A stretch of 64,000 nucleotides of DNA from Comamonadaceae bacterium. GTDB lineage: Bacteria > Pseudomonadota > Gammaproteobacteria > Burkholderiales > Burkholderiaceae_C. The stretch spans positions 28,551-92,550 of the forward strand of contig CANBWP010000009.1 in assembly GCA_947373185.1 (NCBI GenBank). The letters are read 5' to 3'. A model generated the notes under the pieces. The model searched no databases. It was not told where the DNA came from and saw only the letters and a list, made by a program, of their open reading frames with translations. The position numbers and the translations under genes were made by a program. This document shows, one piece after another, positions 21,804 to 34,067 of this stretch; position 1 is the stretch's first letter; each line of letters starts with the position of its first letter.

Positions 21804-23027
21804 TCAGTCTGCTTGCTTGCGCAAGAAGGCTGGAATTTCAATGTCGTCCATACCAGCAGAGGCCATGCCGTCCACTTTGGCAGCCGCTTGTGTGCGGTTG
21901 GTGCGCCACACGCTCGGCGTGTTCAAACGGCCATAGTCGCCGCCCAAGGCAGGGCTTTGAGCGCCCAATGTGGGCGACACAGCGTCTTGTGTGTCAACTG
22001 TAAAAGGCGCATCGTAAGTGCCCGTGCGCAGCACTTGCAAAGGCGGCGCAGTGCGGCGTGCACCTTGGCTTGACAAGCCAGTGGCCACCACGGTCACGCG
22101 AATTTCGTCGCCCAGGCTTTCGTCATAAGCTGTACCGTAAATGACGTGTGCGCTTTCAGAAGCATAGGCACGGATGGTGTTCATGGCTTGCTTGGACTCG
22201 CTCAATTTGAGGGAACCTTTGGCTGCGCTGATCAACACCAACACGCCTTTGGCGCCCGACAAATCGATGCCTTCGAGCAGTGGGCATGCCACCGCTTGCT
22301 CGGACGCAATGCGCGCACGGTCAGGACCGCTTGCAGACGCTGTGCCCATCATGGCTTTGCCAGGTTCGCCCATGACAGTGCGCACGTCTTCAAAGTCGAC
22401 GTTCACGTGGCCAGGCACATTGATGATTTCTGCAATACCGCCGACCGCATTTTTGAGCACGTCGTTGGCGTGCGCAAACGCTTCGTCTTGGGTCATGTCT
22501 TCGCCGCCGGGCAATTCCATCAACTTTTCATTGAGCACCACGATCAATGAGTCGACGTTGGCTTCAAGTTCAGCCAAACCAGATTCAGCGCTTTGCATGC
22601 GGCGACCGCCTTCAAAGTCGAAAGGCTTGGTGACCACGCCCACCGTCAGGATGCCCATTTCTTTGGCAACGCGCGCAATCACAGGCGCGGCGCCTGTACC
22701 TGTGCCGCCGCCCATGCCGGCTGTGATGAACAACATGTGCGCGCCTTCGATGGCGGCGCGAATGTCTTCAACCGCTTCTTCAGCGGCATCGCGACCTTTT
22801 TCGGGTTTGCTGCCAGCGCCCAAACCGGTGTGACCCAATTGAATGAAGCGGTGCGCAGCACTGCGTGCCAATGCCTGTGCATCGGTGTTGGCGCAAATGA
22901 ATTCAACGCCTTGAACGTTGCGCTCGATCATGTGCTCGACCGCGTTGCCGCCGCCGCCGCCCACGCCGATCACTTTGATTTGCGTTCCTTGATTGAACTC
23001 TTCGACTTGGATCATTTCAATGCTCAT
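21804..23027 (-). CDS. ftsZ: Cell division protein FtsZ
   Basis: GVGGGGGNAVEHM; AGMGGGTGTGAAPVIA tubulin signature. Confidence 0.98.
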   Translation of the reverse strand: MSIEMIQVEEFNQGTQIKVIGVGGGGGNAVEHMIERNVQGVEFICANTDAQALARSAAHRFIQLGHTGLGAGSKPEKGRDAAEEAVEDIRAAIEGAHMLFITAGMGGGTGTGAAPVIARVAKEMGILTVGVVTKPFDFEGGRRMQSAESGLAELEANVDSLIVVLNEKLMELPGGEDMTQDEAFAHANDVLKNAVGGIAEIINVPGHVNVDFEDVRTVMGEPGKAMMGTASASGPDRARIASEQAVACPLLEGIDLSGAKGVLVLISAAKGSLKLSESKQAMNTIRAYASESAHVIYGTAYDESLGDEIRVTVVATGLSSQGARRTAPPLQVLRTGTYDAPFTVDTQDAVSPTLGAQSPALGGDYGRLNTPSVWRTNRTQAAAKVDGMASAGMDDIEIPAFLRKQAD

Positions 23028-23156
23028 GGTGCTCTCCTAAAACTGTTGCAGTTGCCTAAATATTGATTTTCGAAAATTTTATTTTTGTTGGGTCAAGTGA
23101 GATTCAACATCGCGGATGTGGACTCCCCCTTGCCAAATAAAGTTTGTGCCAGTCCA

Positions 23157-24386
23157 TCAGAAGTTACCCACGATGAAGTCTTTCAAGCGTGTGAAGGCGT
23201 TGTTCATGGAACCCTTCTTCTGTGAAACTTTGAAACCACGCAAGCGCGCCAAACGGGCTTCTTCCATCAGGCCCATCACGGTGGCCACGCGCGGTTGGCT
23301 GACCATGTCAGACAAAGCGCCGTTGTATTTGGGGACGCCGCGGCGAACGGGCTTTAAGAAAATGTCTTCGCCCAGCTCCACCATGCCTGGCATCACAGCG
23401 CTGCCGCCTGTGAGCACAATGCCCGAAGACAAAACTTCTTCGTAGCCTGACTCGCGAATGACTTGTTGGACCAACGAGAAAATTTCTTCAACGCGGGGTT
23501 CGATCACGCCGGCCAAGGCTTGCTTGGACAGCATGCGCGGTGCGCGATCGCCCAGGCCAGGCACTTCCACTTGCGCTTCAGGATCGGCCAACAATTGTTT
23601 GGCACAACCGCTTTCGACTTTGATGTCTTCAGCGTCTTTGGTGGGGGTGCGAAGTGCCATGGCAATGTCGCTGGTGATCAAGTCGCCAGCGATGGGAATG
23701 ACTGCTGTGTGGCGAATGGCACCGTTGGTGAAGATGGCCACGTCGGTGGTGCCAGCGCCAATGTCCACGCAGGCAACGCCCAATTCACGCTCGTCTTCGG
23801 TCAATACCGCCAAGCTGGATGACAAAGGATTGAGGAGCAACTGGTCCACTTCCAAACCACAGCGGCGCACACACTTGATGATGTTCTCAGCGGCGCTTTG
23901 TGCACCGGTCACGATGTGGACTTTGGCTTCAAGGCGCATGCCGCTCATGCCGATGGGCTCTTTCACATCTTGGCCATCGATCACAAACTCTTGCGGCGCC
24001 ACCAGCAACAAACGCTGGTCGGTGGAAATGTTGATGGCGCGGGCTGTTTCCACCACACGAGCGACATCCGCTGGCGTCACTTCTTTGTCTTTCACGGCCA
24101 CCATGCCGCTGGAATTCAAACCGCGAATGTGGCTGCCCGTGATGCCGGTGTTGACGCGCGTGATTTTGCAATCCGCCATCAGCTCGGCTTCTTTCAAAGC
24201 TTGTTGAATACTTTGCACAGTGGCATCGATGTTGACGACCACACCGCGTTTCAGACCATTGCCCGGGGCCACACCCATGCCAGCCAGTTTCAATTCGCCA
24301 CCTGGCATGACCTCGGCGACGACGACCATGACCTTGGACGTGCCAATGTCGAGACCGACCACCAAATCTTTGTATTCTTTTGCCAT
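23157..24386 (-). CDS. ftsA: Cell division protein FtsA
   Basis: VVGLDIGTSKVMVVVAE; VDIGAGTTDVAIF; GIVLTGGSAVMPGM. Confidence 0.98.
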   Translation of the reverse strand: MAKEYKDLVVGLDIGTSKVMVVVAEVMPGGELKLAGMGVAPGNGLKRGVVVNIDATVQSIQQALKEAELMADCKITRVNTGITGSHIRGLNSSGMVAVKDKEVTPADVARVVETARAINISTDQRLLLVAPQEFVIDGQDVKEPIGMSGMRLEAKVHIVTGAQSAAENIIKCVRRCGLEVDQLLLNPLSSSLAVLTEDERELGVACVDIGAGTTDVAIFTNGAIRHTAVIPIAGDLITSDIAMALRTPTKDAEDIKVESGCAKQLLADPEAQVEVPGLGDRAPRMLSKQALAGVIEPRVEEIFSLVQQVIRESGYEEVLSSGIVLTGGSAVMPGMVELGEDIFLKPVRRGVPKYNGALSDMVSQPRVATVMGLMEEARLARLRGFKVSQKKGSMNNAFTRLKDFIVGNF

Positions 24387-24424
24387 ATGTTCAACCGTTC
24401 TTGTCTAAATCTTCAATCTACTGA

Positions 24425-25213
24425 TCATGGTTTTTTCAAACCATCTGGCACCACCGTACTCACACCCCGTAAACGCAAGGCATAACCACTCTCGTAACGC
24501 AAATCTGCGGACAACAATGACGTGGCCGTGCGGCCATAGCGCGAAGCCACTTGGGTCAATGTCTTGAAAAACACTTGAAGTTTTTCACCAATTTCTTGCT
24601 GTGTTCCGTTGCCCAACTCGAGGATGGCACCAGACTCCAACTGCGCTGTCCAACTGCCGCGCTGACTCAGTTCCAACTTTTCCAATCCCATGTCCATCTT
24701 GGCCAACAAGGGTTTGAGAAATTTGTACATGTCCAGCACGGTTTTGGCTTGCGTCTCTGGGCCTTTCAGCACAGGCAATGCATCGGCGTCCACATCGTCG
24801 GCATTGACTTCAAAGACAGCGCCTTCTGCGCTCAAAAATTTGCCCTCACCCTCAAAGCCCCACTGCGCCACGGGTTGAAACTCATCCAAGGTGACCGACA
24901 AACGGTTGGGGAATTCGCGGCGAACCAGCGCAGAGCGAATCCATGGGATTTGCTCGAACGCTTGGCGTGCCTGCAACAAGTTCAACGTGAAGAAGTTGCC
25001 CGACAGGTGGGGCAGCACGTTGGCGCGCACGGTCACCACATTGCTGTGTGCCACATTGCCCTTGACCGTGATGCCTTGAATGGCAAAAGCAGGATGACGC
25101 AGCAACCAGCCAATGCCGCTGGCAATGCACAACACAAAGGCCAAGCCGAACAGCGTCAAAGATGTCCATTGCATCAGACGCACGTCCATGGGCAAGGCAA
25201 TCGACTTTTTCAT
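24425..25213 (-). CDS. ftsQ: Cell division protein FtsQ
   Basis: N-terminal TM plus POTRA-like segment; between ddlB and ftsA. Start [10 protein letters not shown]. Confidence 0.94.
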   Translation of the reverse strand: MKKSIALPMDVRLMQWTSLTLFGLAFVLCIASGIGWLLRHPAFAIQGITVKGNVAHSNVVTVRANVLPHLSGNFFTLNLLQARQAFEQIPWIRSALVRREFPNRLSVTLDEFQPVAQWGFEGEGKFLSAEGAVFEVNADDVDADALPVLKGPETQAKTVLDMYKFLKPLLAKMDMGLEKLELSQRGSWTAQLESGAILELGNGTQQEIGEKLQVFFKTLTQVASRYGRTATSLLSADLRYESGYALRLRGVSTVVPDGLKKP

Positions 25214-26187
25214 GCACCCACCTCTTGGGTCGCGGGATGCTCTAAACCCGCATTGCGCAGCAGATGCAAACACAAAGCTTCGTAATCCATGCCAGCGGCT
25301 TTGGCCGACATGGGCACCAAAGAGTGACCGGTCATGCCCGGCGAGGTGTTGATTTCCAGCAGATAGGGCTGTCGGGTTTGACCATCGATCATGACGTCCA
25401 CACGGCCCCAACCTTTGCAACCCAAGACCCGATAGGCTTGGAGCACGTGTGCTTGAATGGCTTTTTCTTCGGCTTCAGGCAAACCGGAGGGCACCAAATA
25501 CTGGGTGTCGTCCGTGAAGTACTTGTGTTCGTAGTCGTAATTACCAGCGGGTGCCACGATGCGAATGACAGGCAAGGCTTGCGCGTTGTCACCTTCGCCC
25601 AACACGGGGCAGGTCACTTCGTCGCCAGCAATGAACTGCTCACACAAAATGTCTGTGTCGCATTGTGCAGCGGCTTGCAAGGCCTGAGGCAATTCGCTGG
25701 CCTGAAGCACCTTGAACACGCCAATGGAAGAGCCTTCTCGTGCAGGCTTGACAATCAGGGGCAAGCCCAAGGTTTGCAGCACTTGCGCTTGCACCGCTTC
25801 ACCCAAGTTGGTATTTTTCAGCAACACATAGCGCGGTGTGGGCACACCCTCAGACAACCACACCCGTTTGGTCATGGTCTTGTCGATGGCAATGCTGGAA
25901 GCCATGACACCAGAGCCCGTGTAGGGAATGCCCAGCAATTCGAGAGCGCCTTGTACAGTACCGTCTTCACCAAAGCGGCCATGCAGCGCAATGAAGCAGC
26001 GCTGAAAACCTTCTTTTTTCAGATCGCTTAAATCGCGTTCGGCAGGATCGAAGGCATGGGCATCGACACCTTGCGCGCGAAGTGCAGACAACACGCCATT
26101 GCCCGACATGAAGGAGACTTCGCGTTCGGCAGATCGGCCGCCCATGAGGACTGCGACTTTGCCGAAATGCAGGGAATGAGTGCTCAT
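25210..26187 (-). CDS. ddlB: D-alanine--D-alanine ligase
   Basis: [36 protein letters not shown]. Confidence 0.97.
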   Translation of the reverse strand: MSTHSLHFGKVAVLMGGRSAEREVSFMSGNGVLSALRAQGVDAHAFDPAERDLSDLKKEGFQRCFIALHGRFGEDGTVQGALELLGIPYTGSGVMASSIAIDKTMTKRVWLSEGVPTPRYVLLKNTNLGEAVQAQVLQTLGLPLIVKPAREGSSIGVFKVLQASELPQALQAAAQCDTDILCEQFIAGDEVTCPVLGEGDNAQALPVIRIVAPAGNYDYEHKYFTDDTQYLVPSGLPEAEEKAIQAHVLQAYRVLGCKGWGRVDVMIDGQTRQPYLLEINTSPGMTGHSLVPMSAKAAGMDYEALCLHLLRNAGLEHPATQEVGA

Positions 26188-27593
26188 GCAGCACCTCCCA
26201 TTTTCTGAACTTGAGCGGGCACTGCGCCGATAGAGCCGGCACCCATGCAAATGACGATGTCACCGTCATTCGCATTGTCAAAAATAGCCTGCGCCATGGC
26301 CTCGATTTTATCTACAAAAACGGGTTCAATTTTGCCGGCAACACGTAAAGCTCGCACTAAAGTTCGGCCATCGGCTGCGACGATGGGTGACTCACCGGCT
26401 GCATAAACTTCGGACATCAAAACGCGGTCTGCGCCATGGCTGATGACACGCACAAAATCTTCAAAGCAGTCGCGGGTTCGGCTGTAACGATGGGGCTGAA
26501 ATGCCAGCACCAAACGACGACCTGGAAATGCACCGCGCGCAGCAGCCAAGGTGGCGGCCATCTCCACGGGGTGGTGACCGTAATCGTCGATCAAAGTGAA
26601 GCTGCCTGGCTTGTTGCACAGCTTGACTTCGCCATAGCGTTGGAAGCGGCGACCCACGCCTTTGAAGTTGGCCAAGGCGCGCTGCACCGCTGCGTCCTCG
26701 ACACCCAACTCAACCGCCACGGCAATGGCGGCCAACGCGTTGAGCACATTGTGTTCGCCGGGTAAGTTCAGGACCACCTCGAGATCGGGCAAGGTCACGC
26801 CATTGCGCCTTTGCACTGTGAAGTGCATTTGCCCGTGCTCGGCTTTGACATCGACCGCCCGGATTTGGGCGCCTTCTTGCAAACCGTAGGTGGTCACTGG
26901 CCGGGCCAAGGCATCGACAATGCTTTGCACGCCGGCATCGTCCGAGCACAAGATGGCCGTGCCATAAAACGGCATGCGGTGCAAAAAGTCGACAAAAGCC
27001 GATTTCAATTTTTCGAAATCGTGCCCATAAGTTTCCATGTGGTCGGCATCGATGTTGGTCACCACGGCCATGACAGGCAGCAAATTCAAAAACGACGCAT
27101 CTGACTCGTCAGCCTCGACCACGATGTAGTCACCGGTGCCCAATTTGGCATTGGTGCCAGCACTGTTCAAACGACCACCAATCACAAAGGTCGGGTCTAA
27201 ACCGCCTTCAGCCAAAACACTGGCCACCAAGCTGGTGGTGGTGGTTTTACCGTGGGTGCCTGCAATGGCCACGCCCTGCTTCATGCGCATCAACTCGGCC
27301 AACATGACGGCGCGTGGCACCACCGGAATGTGTTTGGCGCGGGCGACCAAGACTTCTGGGTTGTCCGCTTTCACCGCAGTGGATGTCACCACTGCATCAG
27401 CGCCCTGGACATTGTCCGCGCTGTGGCCAATGTGGGTTTGAATGCCCAAAGCCGACAAGCGGCGCAAAGTGGCACTGTCAGCCAAGTCAGAACCTGAAAT
27501 GGTGTAACCCAAATTGAACAAAACTTCGGCGATGCCGCTCATGCCGGCGCCGCCGACGCCGATGAAATGGATATGACGGATGGCGTGTTTCAT
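26184..27593 (-). CDS. murC: UDP-N-acetylmuramate--L-alanine ligase
   Basis: [34 protein letters not shown]. Confidence 0.97.
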   Translation of the reverse strand: MKHAIRHIHFIGVGGAGMSGIAEVLFNLGYTISGSDLADSATLRRLSALGIQTHIGHSADNVQGADAVVTSTAVKADNPEVLVARAKHIPVVPRAVMLAELMRMKQGVAIAGTHGKTTTTSLVASVLAEGGLDPTFVIGGRLNSAGTNAKLGTGDYIVVEADESDASFLNLLPVMAVVTNIDADHMETYGHDFEKLKSAFVDFLHRMPFYGTAILCSDDAGVQSIVDALARPVTTYGLQEGAQIRAVDVKAEHGQMHFTVQRRNGVTLPDLEVVLNLPGEHNVLNALAAIAVAVELGVEDAAVQRALANFKGVGRRFQRYGEVKLCNKPGSFTLIDDYGHHPVEMAATLAAARGAFPGRRLVLAFQPHRYSRTRDCFEDFVRVISHGADRVLMSEVYAAGESPIVAADGRTLVRALRVAGKIEPVFVDKIEAMAQAIFDNANDGDIVICMGAGSIGAVPAQVQKMGGAA

Positions 27594-28651
27594 GCGGCCA
27601 ATGCCTCACAAGCTGCCACCACATCGCGGGTGGCATGGGTCTTTTTCAAGGCCCATGCTTTTTCAGCACAGGCCAACAATTCGGTTCGATTCAACTGGCT
27701 CAAACGCTCTGCCAAGGATGTTGGTGTCAATTGCGCTTGCGGCATCAGCCAGCCGCCGCCTTGCTGAACCAAGAAATTGGCATTGGTGGTTTGATGGTCG
27801 TCCACGGCAAAGGGAAATGGCACGTAGATAGCGGCCGCACCGACTGCAGCGATTTCGGTCACGGTACTGGCACCAGAACGGCAAATGATCAGATCGGCAT
27901 CGGCAAAAGCCTGTGCAGTGTCTTCAATGAAAGGGGTGAGTTCAGCGGTCACGCCTGCATGGGCGTAGTTGTGACGCAAGGCTTCAATTTGCTTCGCGCC
28001 ACTTTGATGCACCACGACGGGTCGCTGCTCTATGGGCAACAAGGCCAAAGCTTTGGGCACGATGTCATTCAAAGCCTGCGCCCCCAAACTGCCACCGACC
28101 ACCCAAACCTTGAGGGGCCCCGTGCGGCCTGCAAATCGCTCTGCGGGTGACCCTTGTTGGAGAAAATCTAGACGCAATGGATTGCCCACCCATTGGCCTT
28201 TTTTCAGCACATTGGGAAATGCGGTATAGATGCGATCGGCCACACCGGCCAGCACTTTGTTGGCCATGCCCGCCACTGCGTTTTGCTCGTGCAAGACCAA
28301 GGGCTTGCCCAAGAGCGCGGACATCATGCCGCCAGGGAACGTGATGTACCCACCCAAGCCCACCACCACATCGGGATTGACACGGCGAATGATTTGAATG
28401 CTCTGCCAAAACGCTTTGAGCAAACGCAGTGGCAACAAAGCCAAACGGGTCAAGCCTTTGCCGCGCACGCCACCAAACTCAACCGGCTCAAAAGCGAAAC
28501 CGCGTTGGGGCACCCATTGACTTTCCATGTTGCCAGGCACACCCAGCCAATGCACACGCCAGCCTTCGCTGCGCAAAGCCTCGGCCACCGCCAAGCCTGG
28601 AAAAATATGCCCCCCCGTACCGCCCGCCATGATCAATGCGCAACGACTCAT
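27590..28651 (-). CDS. murG: Undecaprenyldiphospho-muramoylpentapeptide beta-N-acetylglucosaminyltransferase
   Basis: [50 protein letters not shown]. Confidence 0.97.
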   Translation of the reverse strand: MSRCALIMAGGTGGHIFPGLAVAEALRSEGWRVHWLGVPGNMESQWVPQRGFAFEPVEFGGVRGKGLTRLALLPLRLLKAFWQSIQIIRRVNPDVVVGLGGYITFPGGMMSALLGKPLVLHEQNAVAGMANKVLAGVADRIYTAFPNVLKKGQWVGNPLRLDFLQQGSPAERFAGRTGPLKVWVVGGSLGAQALNDIVPKALALLPIEQRPVVVHQSGAKQIEALRHNYAHAGVTAELTPFIEDTAQAFADADLIICRSGASTVTEIAAVGAAAIYVPFPFAVDDHQTTNANFLVQQGGGWLMPQAQLTPTSLAERLSQLNRTELLACAEKAWALKKTHATRDVVAACEALAA

Positions 28652-29931
28652 GTGCGGCCTCCCCGCATCATTTGCTTGTTCTCGGAATCGATCCGCAGCA
28701 CGATGGCAATGGCCACCATGTTGAGCAAGATGGCCGACCCGCCGTAACTCATGAGCGGCAAGGTCAAACCCTTGGTGGGCAAGGCCCCCAAATTCACACC
28801 CATGTTGATGAAGGATTGAAAGCCAATCCAAATGCCAACGCCTTGAGCCACCAAACCTGCAAATGTGCGGTCAAGGGCCAAGGCTTGACGGCCAATCACC
28901 ATGATGCGGCGGCTTAACCACAAGAACAGACCAATCACGGCCATCACACCGACCAAGCCAAATTCTTCACCAATCACCGCCAACAAAAAGTCGGTATGCG
29001 CTTCGGGCAACCAATGCAGTTTTTCAACACTGCCACCCAAGCCCACACCAAATATTTCACCTCGGCCAATGGCAATCAAGGAGTGCGAGAGTTGATAGCC
29101 TTTGCCCAAGGTGTGCGTCGGATCCCAAGGGTCTAAATAAGCAAAAATTCGTTCACGGCGCCAAGGCGACGCGGCAATGATCATGGCAAAGGCAAAAACC
29201 AAAATGGCCAAGATCAGGAAGAACATGCGAGCGTTCACGCCGCCCAAGAACAAGATGCCCATCGCAATGATGGCGATCACCAGGAAGGCGCCCATGTCGG
29301 GTTCGGCCAACAAGAACACCCCCGCCAAACCCACCGCAGCACCCATTGGCAAGACCGCGCGGAAGAAGCGCTCTTTCACTTCCATCTTGCGCACCATGTA
29401 GTCCGAGGCATAAATGATCACCGCCAACTTCGCAAACTCAGAGGGCTGAAAATTCATGACGCCCAAGGAGATCCAACGCCGCGCGCCGTTCACGCCTTTG
29501 CCAATGAAAGGAATCAATACCGCCACCAGCAAAAACAAAGAAAAGATGAACAGGGGCCGCGCATTCTTTTCCCACATTTCCAAAGGCACTTGGAACGCAA
29601 GCAAGGCCACCCCAAAGCCAATCAGGATCGAGATGACATGACGAACCAAGAAATGTGTTTGGGCATAGCGCGCAAACTTGGGGTTGTCTGGCATGGCAAT
29701 GCTGGCCGAATAGACCATGATCATGCCCCACATCAACAAGGCCACCACCACCCACACCAGGGCTTGATCAATGTTTTGAATCTTGCCTTGAGCGCCTGAA
29801 TTGTTGCCGTAGTCGTAGCTGCCCAAATTGACAGGCAAGCCCACTTCGCCAGACGCTTGCACCGAGGCACCGCCAGCGCGGTTGAACAAACCTGCAGCCC
29901 AAGATGTCATGCCTGACCACACAGCGTTCAC
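28648..29931 (-). CDS. ftsW: Putative lipid II flippase/SEDS glycosyltransferase FtsW
   Basis: SEDS motifs ([21 protein letters not shown]); dcw position. Confidence 0.96.
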   Translation of the reverse strand: MNAVWSGMTSWAAGLFNRAGGASVQASGEVGLPVNLGSYDYGNNSGAQGKIQNIDQALVWVVVALLMWGMIMVYSASIAMPDNPKFARYAQTHFLVRHVISILIGFGVALLAFQVPLEMWEKNARPLFIFSLFLLVAVLIPFIGKGVNGARRWISLGVMNFQPSEFAKLAVIIYASDYMVRKMEVKERFFRAVLPMGAAVGLAGVFLLAEPDMGAFLVIAIIAMGILFLGGVNARMFFLILAILVFAFAMIIAASPWRRERIFAYLDPWDPTHTLGKGYQLSHSLIAIGRGEIFGVGLGGSVEKLHWLPEAHTDFLLAVIGEEFGLVGVMAVIGLFLWLSRRIMVIGRQALALDRTFAGLVAQGVGIWIGFQSFINMGVNLGALPTKGLTLPLMSYGGSAILLNMVAIAIVLRIDSENKQMMRGGRT

Positions 29932-31448
29932 AGCGAACCCTCCATGGATTGACCGGCCGCATCGGCAATCTCAGCAACGGCTTGGCAGAAGACTTGCGCA
30001 CGGTGGGCATAGTCTTTGAACATGTCAAAACTGGCGCACGCTGGTGACAACAAAACCGCATCACCTGCTTGGGCCACTTCTTTGGCTGCCTGCACAGCCT
30101 CGGGCAAGGTCGAGGCGTCCATCACGGGCACACCACACAACTTCACAGCGTCGCGAATCAGGGGCGCATCGCGACCGATCAAGACCACCGCCCGCGCATG
30201 TCGGCTGATGGGTGCGGCCAAAGGCGAAAAGTCTTGGCCCTTGCCGTCGCCGCCCAAAATCACCACGACACGACGATCTTGGCCCAAGCCCACCAAAGCA
30301 GCCACCGTGGCACCCACATTGGTGCCTTTGCTGTCGTCAAAATATTCAATGTCGTTGACGATGGCCACAGATTGCACACGGTGTGGCTCACCTTGGTATT
30401 CACGCAGGCCAAACAACATCGATGCCAAACTGCAACCGGTGCTGCTGGCCAAGGCCAATGCGGCAAGTGCATTGACCGCATTGTGACGACCCCGAATGCG
30501 CAAGGCATCGGCAGGCATCATGCGTTGGATGTGAATCTCTTCCACTTCGCCTTTGCGCAAACGCCGCGTTTCATCCGACGCCAGTGCACGCACCAACCAA
30601 GTCATGCCATTGACAGTTTCCAAACCAAAATCACCTGGCCGCTGAGGCATGTCTGCGCCATAGGTGAGGTGTTCACGCTCAATGGGTTTTTGTAACTTGG
30701 CACGGATCGGCGCTGGCAACATGGCCATGACTGTTGCATCTTCACGGTTCAAGACCATCAAGGAGGTGGCACCAAAAATGTTTTGCTTGGCCGCGGCGTA
30801 GGCTTGCACAGTGCCGTGCCAATCCAAATGGTCTTGCGTCACGTTCAAGACTGTGGCGGCGCTGGGCTCAAAGGGACCCGCGTTGTCCAACTGAAAACTT
30901 GACAACTCCAAGACCCACACTTCAGGCAATGCGTCGTCCATGCATTCACGCAAAGTGTCTAGCAAGGTGGGGCCAATGTTGCCGGCCACTTTGACAGACT
31001 TGCCTGCGCGCTCAAGCAATTGACCGGTCAGTGAAGTGACCGTTGTTTTGCCATTGGTGCCCGTGATGGCCAAGACATGCGGCGCATAAGCTCGCGTCTC
31101 TTTCAACTTTTCCAGTGCCTGTACAAACAGCGTCAGCTCACCCCCCACCCACAGGCCCAAGCCCTTGGCCGCATCCAACACGGGTGCAGTTTCTGCCGGC
31201 GCCAATCCGGGGCTGGCAAATACAGCGCGCACAGAGGTGCCATGAATCAAATCAGCACTGAAGGGGCCGCTGACCCACTGGACGTTGGGCAATTCACTTT
31301 GCAAAAGGCTCAAATTGGCAGGCGCGTCACGGGTGTCAGCCACCGTCACATCGGCACCCATGTGCGCGCACCAACGCGCCATGGCCAGGCCTGAGGCGCC
31401 CAGTCCCAAAATCAAAATGTGTTGGCCTTGAAGGTATTTCATGTTCAT
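29928..31448 (-). CDS. murD: UDP-N-acetylmuramoylalanine--D-glutamate ligase
   Basis: [42 protein letters not shown]-like motif [11 protein letters not shown]. Confidence 0.96.
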   Translation of the reverse strand: MNMKYLQGQHILILGLGASGLAMARWCAHMGADVTVADTRDAPANLSLLQSELPNVQWVSGPFSADLIHGTSVRAVFASPGLAPAETAPVLDAAKGLGLWVGGELTLFVQALEKLKETRAYAPHVLAITGTNGKTTVTSLTGQLLERAGKSVKVAGNIGPTLLDTLRECMDDALPEVWVLELSSFQLDNAGPFEPSAATVLNVTQDHLDWHGTVQAYAAAKQNIFGATSLMVLNREDATVMAMLPAPIRAKLQKPIEREHLTYGADMPQRPGDFGLETVNGMTWLVRALASDETRRLRKGEVEEIHIQRMMPADALRIRGRHNAVNALAALALASSTGCSLASMLFGLREYQGEPHRVQSVAIVNDIEYFDDSKGTNVGATVAALVGLGQDRRVVVILGGDGKGQDFSPLAAPISRHARAVVLIGRDAPLIRDAVKLCGVPVMDASTLPEAVQAAKEVAQAGDAVLLSPACASFDMFKDYAHRAQVFCQAVAEIADAAGQSMEGSL

Positions 31449-32623
31449 CTGAGCTTCAAAGTCGACAAGCCCACCAGGCACAAGAGCATGGTGATGATCC
31501 AAAAACGAACCACCACTTGCGTTTCTTTCCAACCGCTCTTTTCAAAGTGATGGTGCAAAGGCGCCATTTTCAAAATGCGCCGGCCTTCGCCATATTTCTT
31601 CTTGGTGTATTTGAAGTAAGACACTTGGGCCATGACCGACAAGGCTTCCACCACAAAAATGCCCCCCATGATGGCCAGCACAATTTCTTGACGAACAATG
31701 ACGGCAATGGTGCCAAGTGCCGCACCCAATGCCAGCGCACCCACATCACCCATGAACACTTGCGCAGGATGGGTGTTGAACCACAAGAAGGCCAAACCGG
31801 CACCCGCCATGGCCGCGCAGAAAATCATCAATTCGCCGGCGCCAGGAATGTAGGGCAAGAACAAATATTTGGCATACACCGAACTGCCCGTCACATACGC
31901 AAACAAGCCCAAAGTTGACCCCACCATCACCACGGGCATGATGGCCAAGCCATCCAAGCCATCGGTCAAATTGACCGCATTGCTCGAGCCCACAATGACC
32001 AAGTAAGTCATGACCATGAAGCCCAGCACACCCAAGGGGTAGCTCACTTCTTTGAAGAACGGCACCAACAAACCTGCTTTGGGGGGCAAGTTCAAATCAA
32101 AACCCGACATGACCCATTTGAAAAACAAATCCAAGACGCGCAGGTTGGAACTTTCTGAAATGCTGAAGACCAAGTAGAAGGCTGCTAACAAACCAAGCAC
32201 CGATTGCCAGAAATACTTCTCGCGTGAGCGCATGCCTTCAGGATCTTTGTTGACCACTTTGCGCCAGTCATCGACCCAGCCAATGGCGCCAAAACCCAAA
32301 GTGACAATGAGCACAATCCAAACAAAACGATTGGACCAGTCAAACCACAAGAGGGTGCTGACCGCAATGGACATCAAAATCAAGACGCCACCCATGGTGG
32401 GCGTACCACTCTTGGCCAAGTGTGATTCCATGCCATAACCGCGAACAGGCTGGCCAATTTTCAAAGCCGTCAAATGACGAATGACGGCGGGACCGGCGAT
32501 CAAACCAATCAACAAAGACGTAAGGGCCGCCATGACCGCCCGGAAAGTGATGTATTGAAAGATGCGCAAAAAACCCCATTCAGGGGACAAGCTCTGCAAC
32601 CATTGGGCCAAATTAAGCAGCAT
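31445..32623 (-). CDS. mraY: Phospho-N-acetylmuramoyl-pentapeptide transferase
   Basis: [35 protein letters not shown]. Confidence 0.97.
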   Translation of the reverse strand: MLLNLAQWLQSLSPEWGFLRIFQYITFRAVMAALTSLLIGLIAGPAVIRHLTALKIGQPVRGYGMESHLAKSGTPTMGGVLILMSIAVSTLLWFDWSNRFVWIVLIVTLGFGAIGWVDDWRKVVNKDPEGMRSREKYFWQSVLGLLAAFYLVFSISESSNLRVLDLFFKWVMSGFDLNLPPKAGLLVPFFKEVSYPLGVLGFMVMTYLVIVGSSNAVNLTDGLDGLAIMPVVMVGSTLGLFAYVTGSSVYAKYLFLPYIPGAGELMIFCAAMAGAGLAFLWFNTHPAQVFMGDVGALALGAALGTIAVIVRQEIVLAIMGGIFVVEALSVMAQVSYFKYTKKKYGEGRRILKMAPLHHHFEKSGWKETQVVVRFWIITMLLCLVGLSTLKLR

Positions 32624-34067
32624 GCACGGACTCTCTTTCTTGTACAGGAGCAGACAGCGTGCGCTCGCGCAATGTTTCAACCAAACGTTCCATCTTCATA
32701 AACCGCGAACCTTTGACCACCACACTTTGGTAATCAGCAATGTGCGTCCGCACAGCCTCTTGCAGGTGGGCCATGTCTTCAAAGTGGTGCGATCCTGCAA
32801 AGGCTTGGCTGCTGAATTGACTCAACTCACCCAAGGTGAACAGGTCATCGATGCCACAGGACTTGGCATAGGCGCCGACTTCGGCATGAAACTCGGGGCC
32901 CTTTTCACCCACCTCACCCATGTCGCCCAAGACCAGCAAACGAGGTGCAGGCAATTCGGCCAAGACATCGATGGCAGCCCGCACAGAATCGGGGTTGGCG
33001 TTGTAGGTGTCATCCACCAAGGTCAAGGCATGGCCGTCAATTTGCCACTGCCAAGATTTGGAGCGCCCCTTCACAGGCTCGAAACTTTCGAGCCCCTTCA
33101 CGATATCGACCAGTTGCATGCCAGCGGCCAACGCACACGCGCTGGCTGCCAACGCATTCAACACGTTGTGTCTGCCAGCAATGGCCAAACGACAAGGCAA
33201 GCGGCCTTGGTCCGTGCACAGCGTGAATTGCCAAGCACCCTGAACCCACGCAATGTCATGAGCTTGAACATCACCCGCCTCAAATCCGAAGGTCATGACT
33301 TTGCGAGCGCCGGCCAAAGACTGCCACAAAGCGGTGTAGTCATCTTGCGCAGGAAAGACCGCGACACCTTCTTCAGGCAAGGCCCGAATGACTTCGGCGT
33401 TTTCTCTGGCGACCGCTTCCACGGTGGCCATGAATTCTTGGTGCTCGCGCTGCGCATTGTTGACCAGGCCCACACTGGGCTTTGCAAAACGCGCCAGCAC
33501 TTCAATCTCACCAGGGTGGTTCATGCCCAACTCGACCACCGCACGACGATGCTTGGCACGCAGGTTGAGCAAGGTCAGCGGCACGCCGATCTCATTGTTC
33601 AAGTTGCCTTGCGTCGACAAGGAAGGGTGTGAGGCATCTGCGCGCAACACCGACGCAATCATTTGCGTCACAGTGGTTTTACCGTTGCTGCCTGTGACGC
33701 CAATCAACGCCAACTCAAATTGCCGACGCCACTGGGCGGCCAACTCACCCAATGCGTCACGCGCGTTGGGCACACAGAATGCGGGTACGGTCACACCTTC
33801 TAAATGGGCCCCACGCAAGCCTTGCGCAGGGTCGGTGGCTTCGAACACCACAGCCACGGCGCCCTGAGTCACCGCTTGTGCCAAGAAGGCTGTGCCGTCA
33901 AAATTCTCACCCTTCAAAGCGATGAACAAATCACCAGGCACCACACTGCGACTGTCGGTGCGAACCGCTTTGATCACCACATCCTGCGCATGGACAGCAA
34001 GTTGTTCAGCAGGCATGGCCACAGCCAATGGCAACCATGCTTGAAGTTGTGCCAGCGTCATGTTCAT
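32613..34067 (-). CDS. murF: UDP-N-acetylmuramoyl-tripeptide--D-alanyl-D-alanine ligase
   Basis: [34 protein letters not shown]. Confidence 0.96.
   Translation of the reverse strand: MNMTLAQLQAWLPLAVAMPAEQLAVHAQDVVIKAVRTDSRSVVPGDLFIALKGENFDGTAFLAQAVTQGAVAVVFEATDPAQGLRGAHLEGVTVPAFCVPNARDALGELAAQWRRQFELALIGVTGSNGKTTVTQMIASVLRADASHPSLSTQGNLNNEIGVPLTLLNLRAKHRRAVVELGMNHPGEIEVLARFAKPSVGLVNNAQREHQEFMATVEAVARENAEVIRALPEEGVAVFPAQDDYTALWQSLAGARKVMTFGFEAGDVQAHDIAWVQGAWQFTLCTDQGRLPCRLAIAGRHNVLNALAASACALAAGMQLVDIVKGLESFEPVKGRSKSWQWQIDGHALTLVDDTYNANPDSVRAAIDVLAELPAPRLLVLGDMGEVGEKGPEFHAEVGAYAKSCGIDDLFTLGELSQFSSQAFAGSHHFEDMAHLQEAVRTHIADYQSVVVKGSRFMKMERLVETLRERTLSAPVQERESVHAA

Noticed and set aside
23066-23077. 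ATTTTCGAAAAT palindrome upstream of ftsZ
   Set aside because: AT-rich 12-mer in an AT-rich promoter region; too likely by chance without comparative support.
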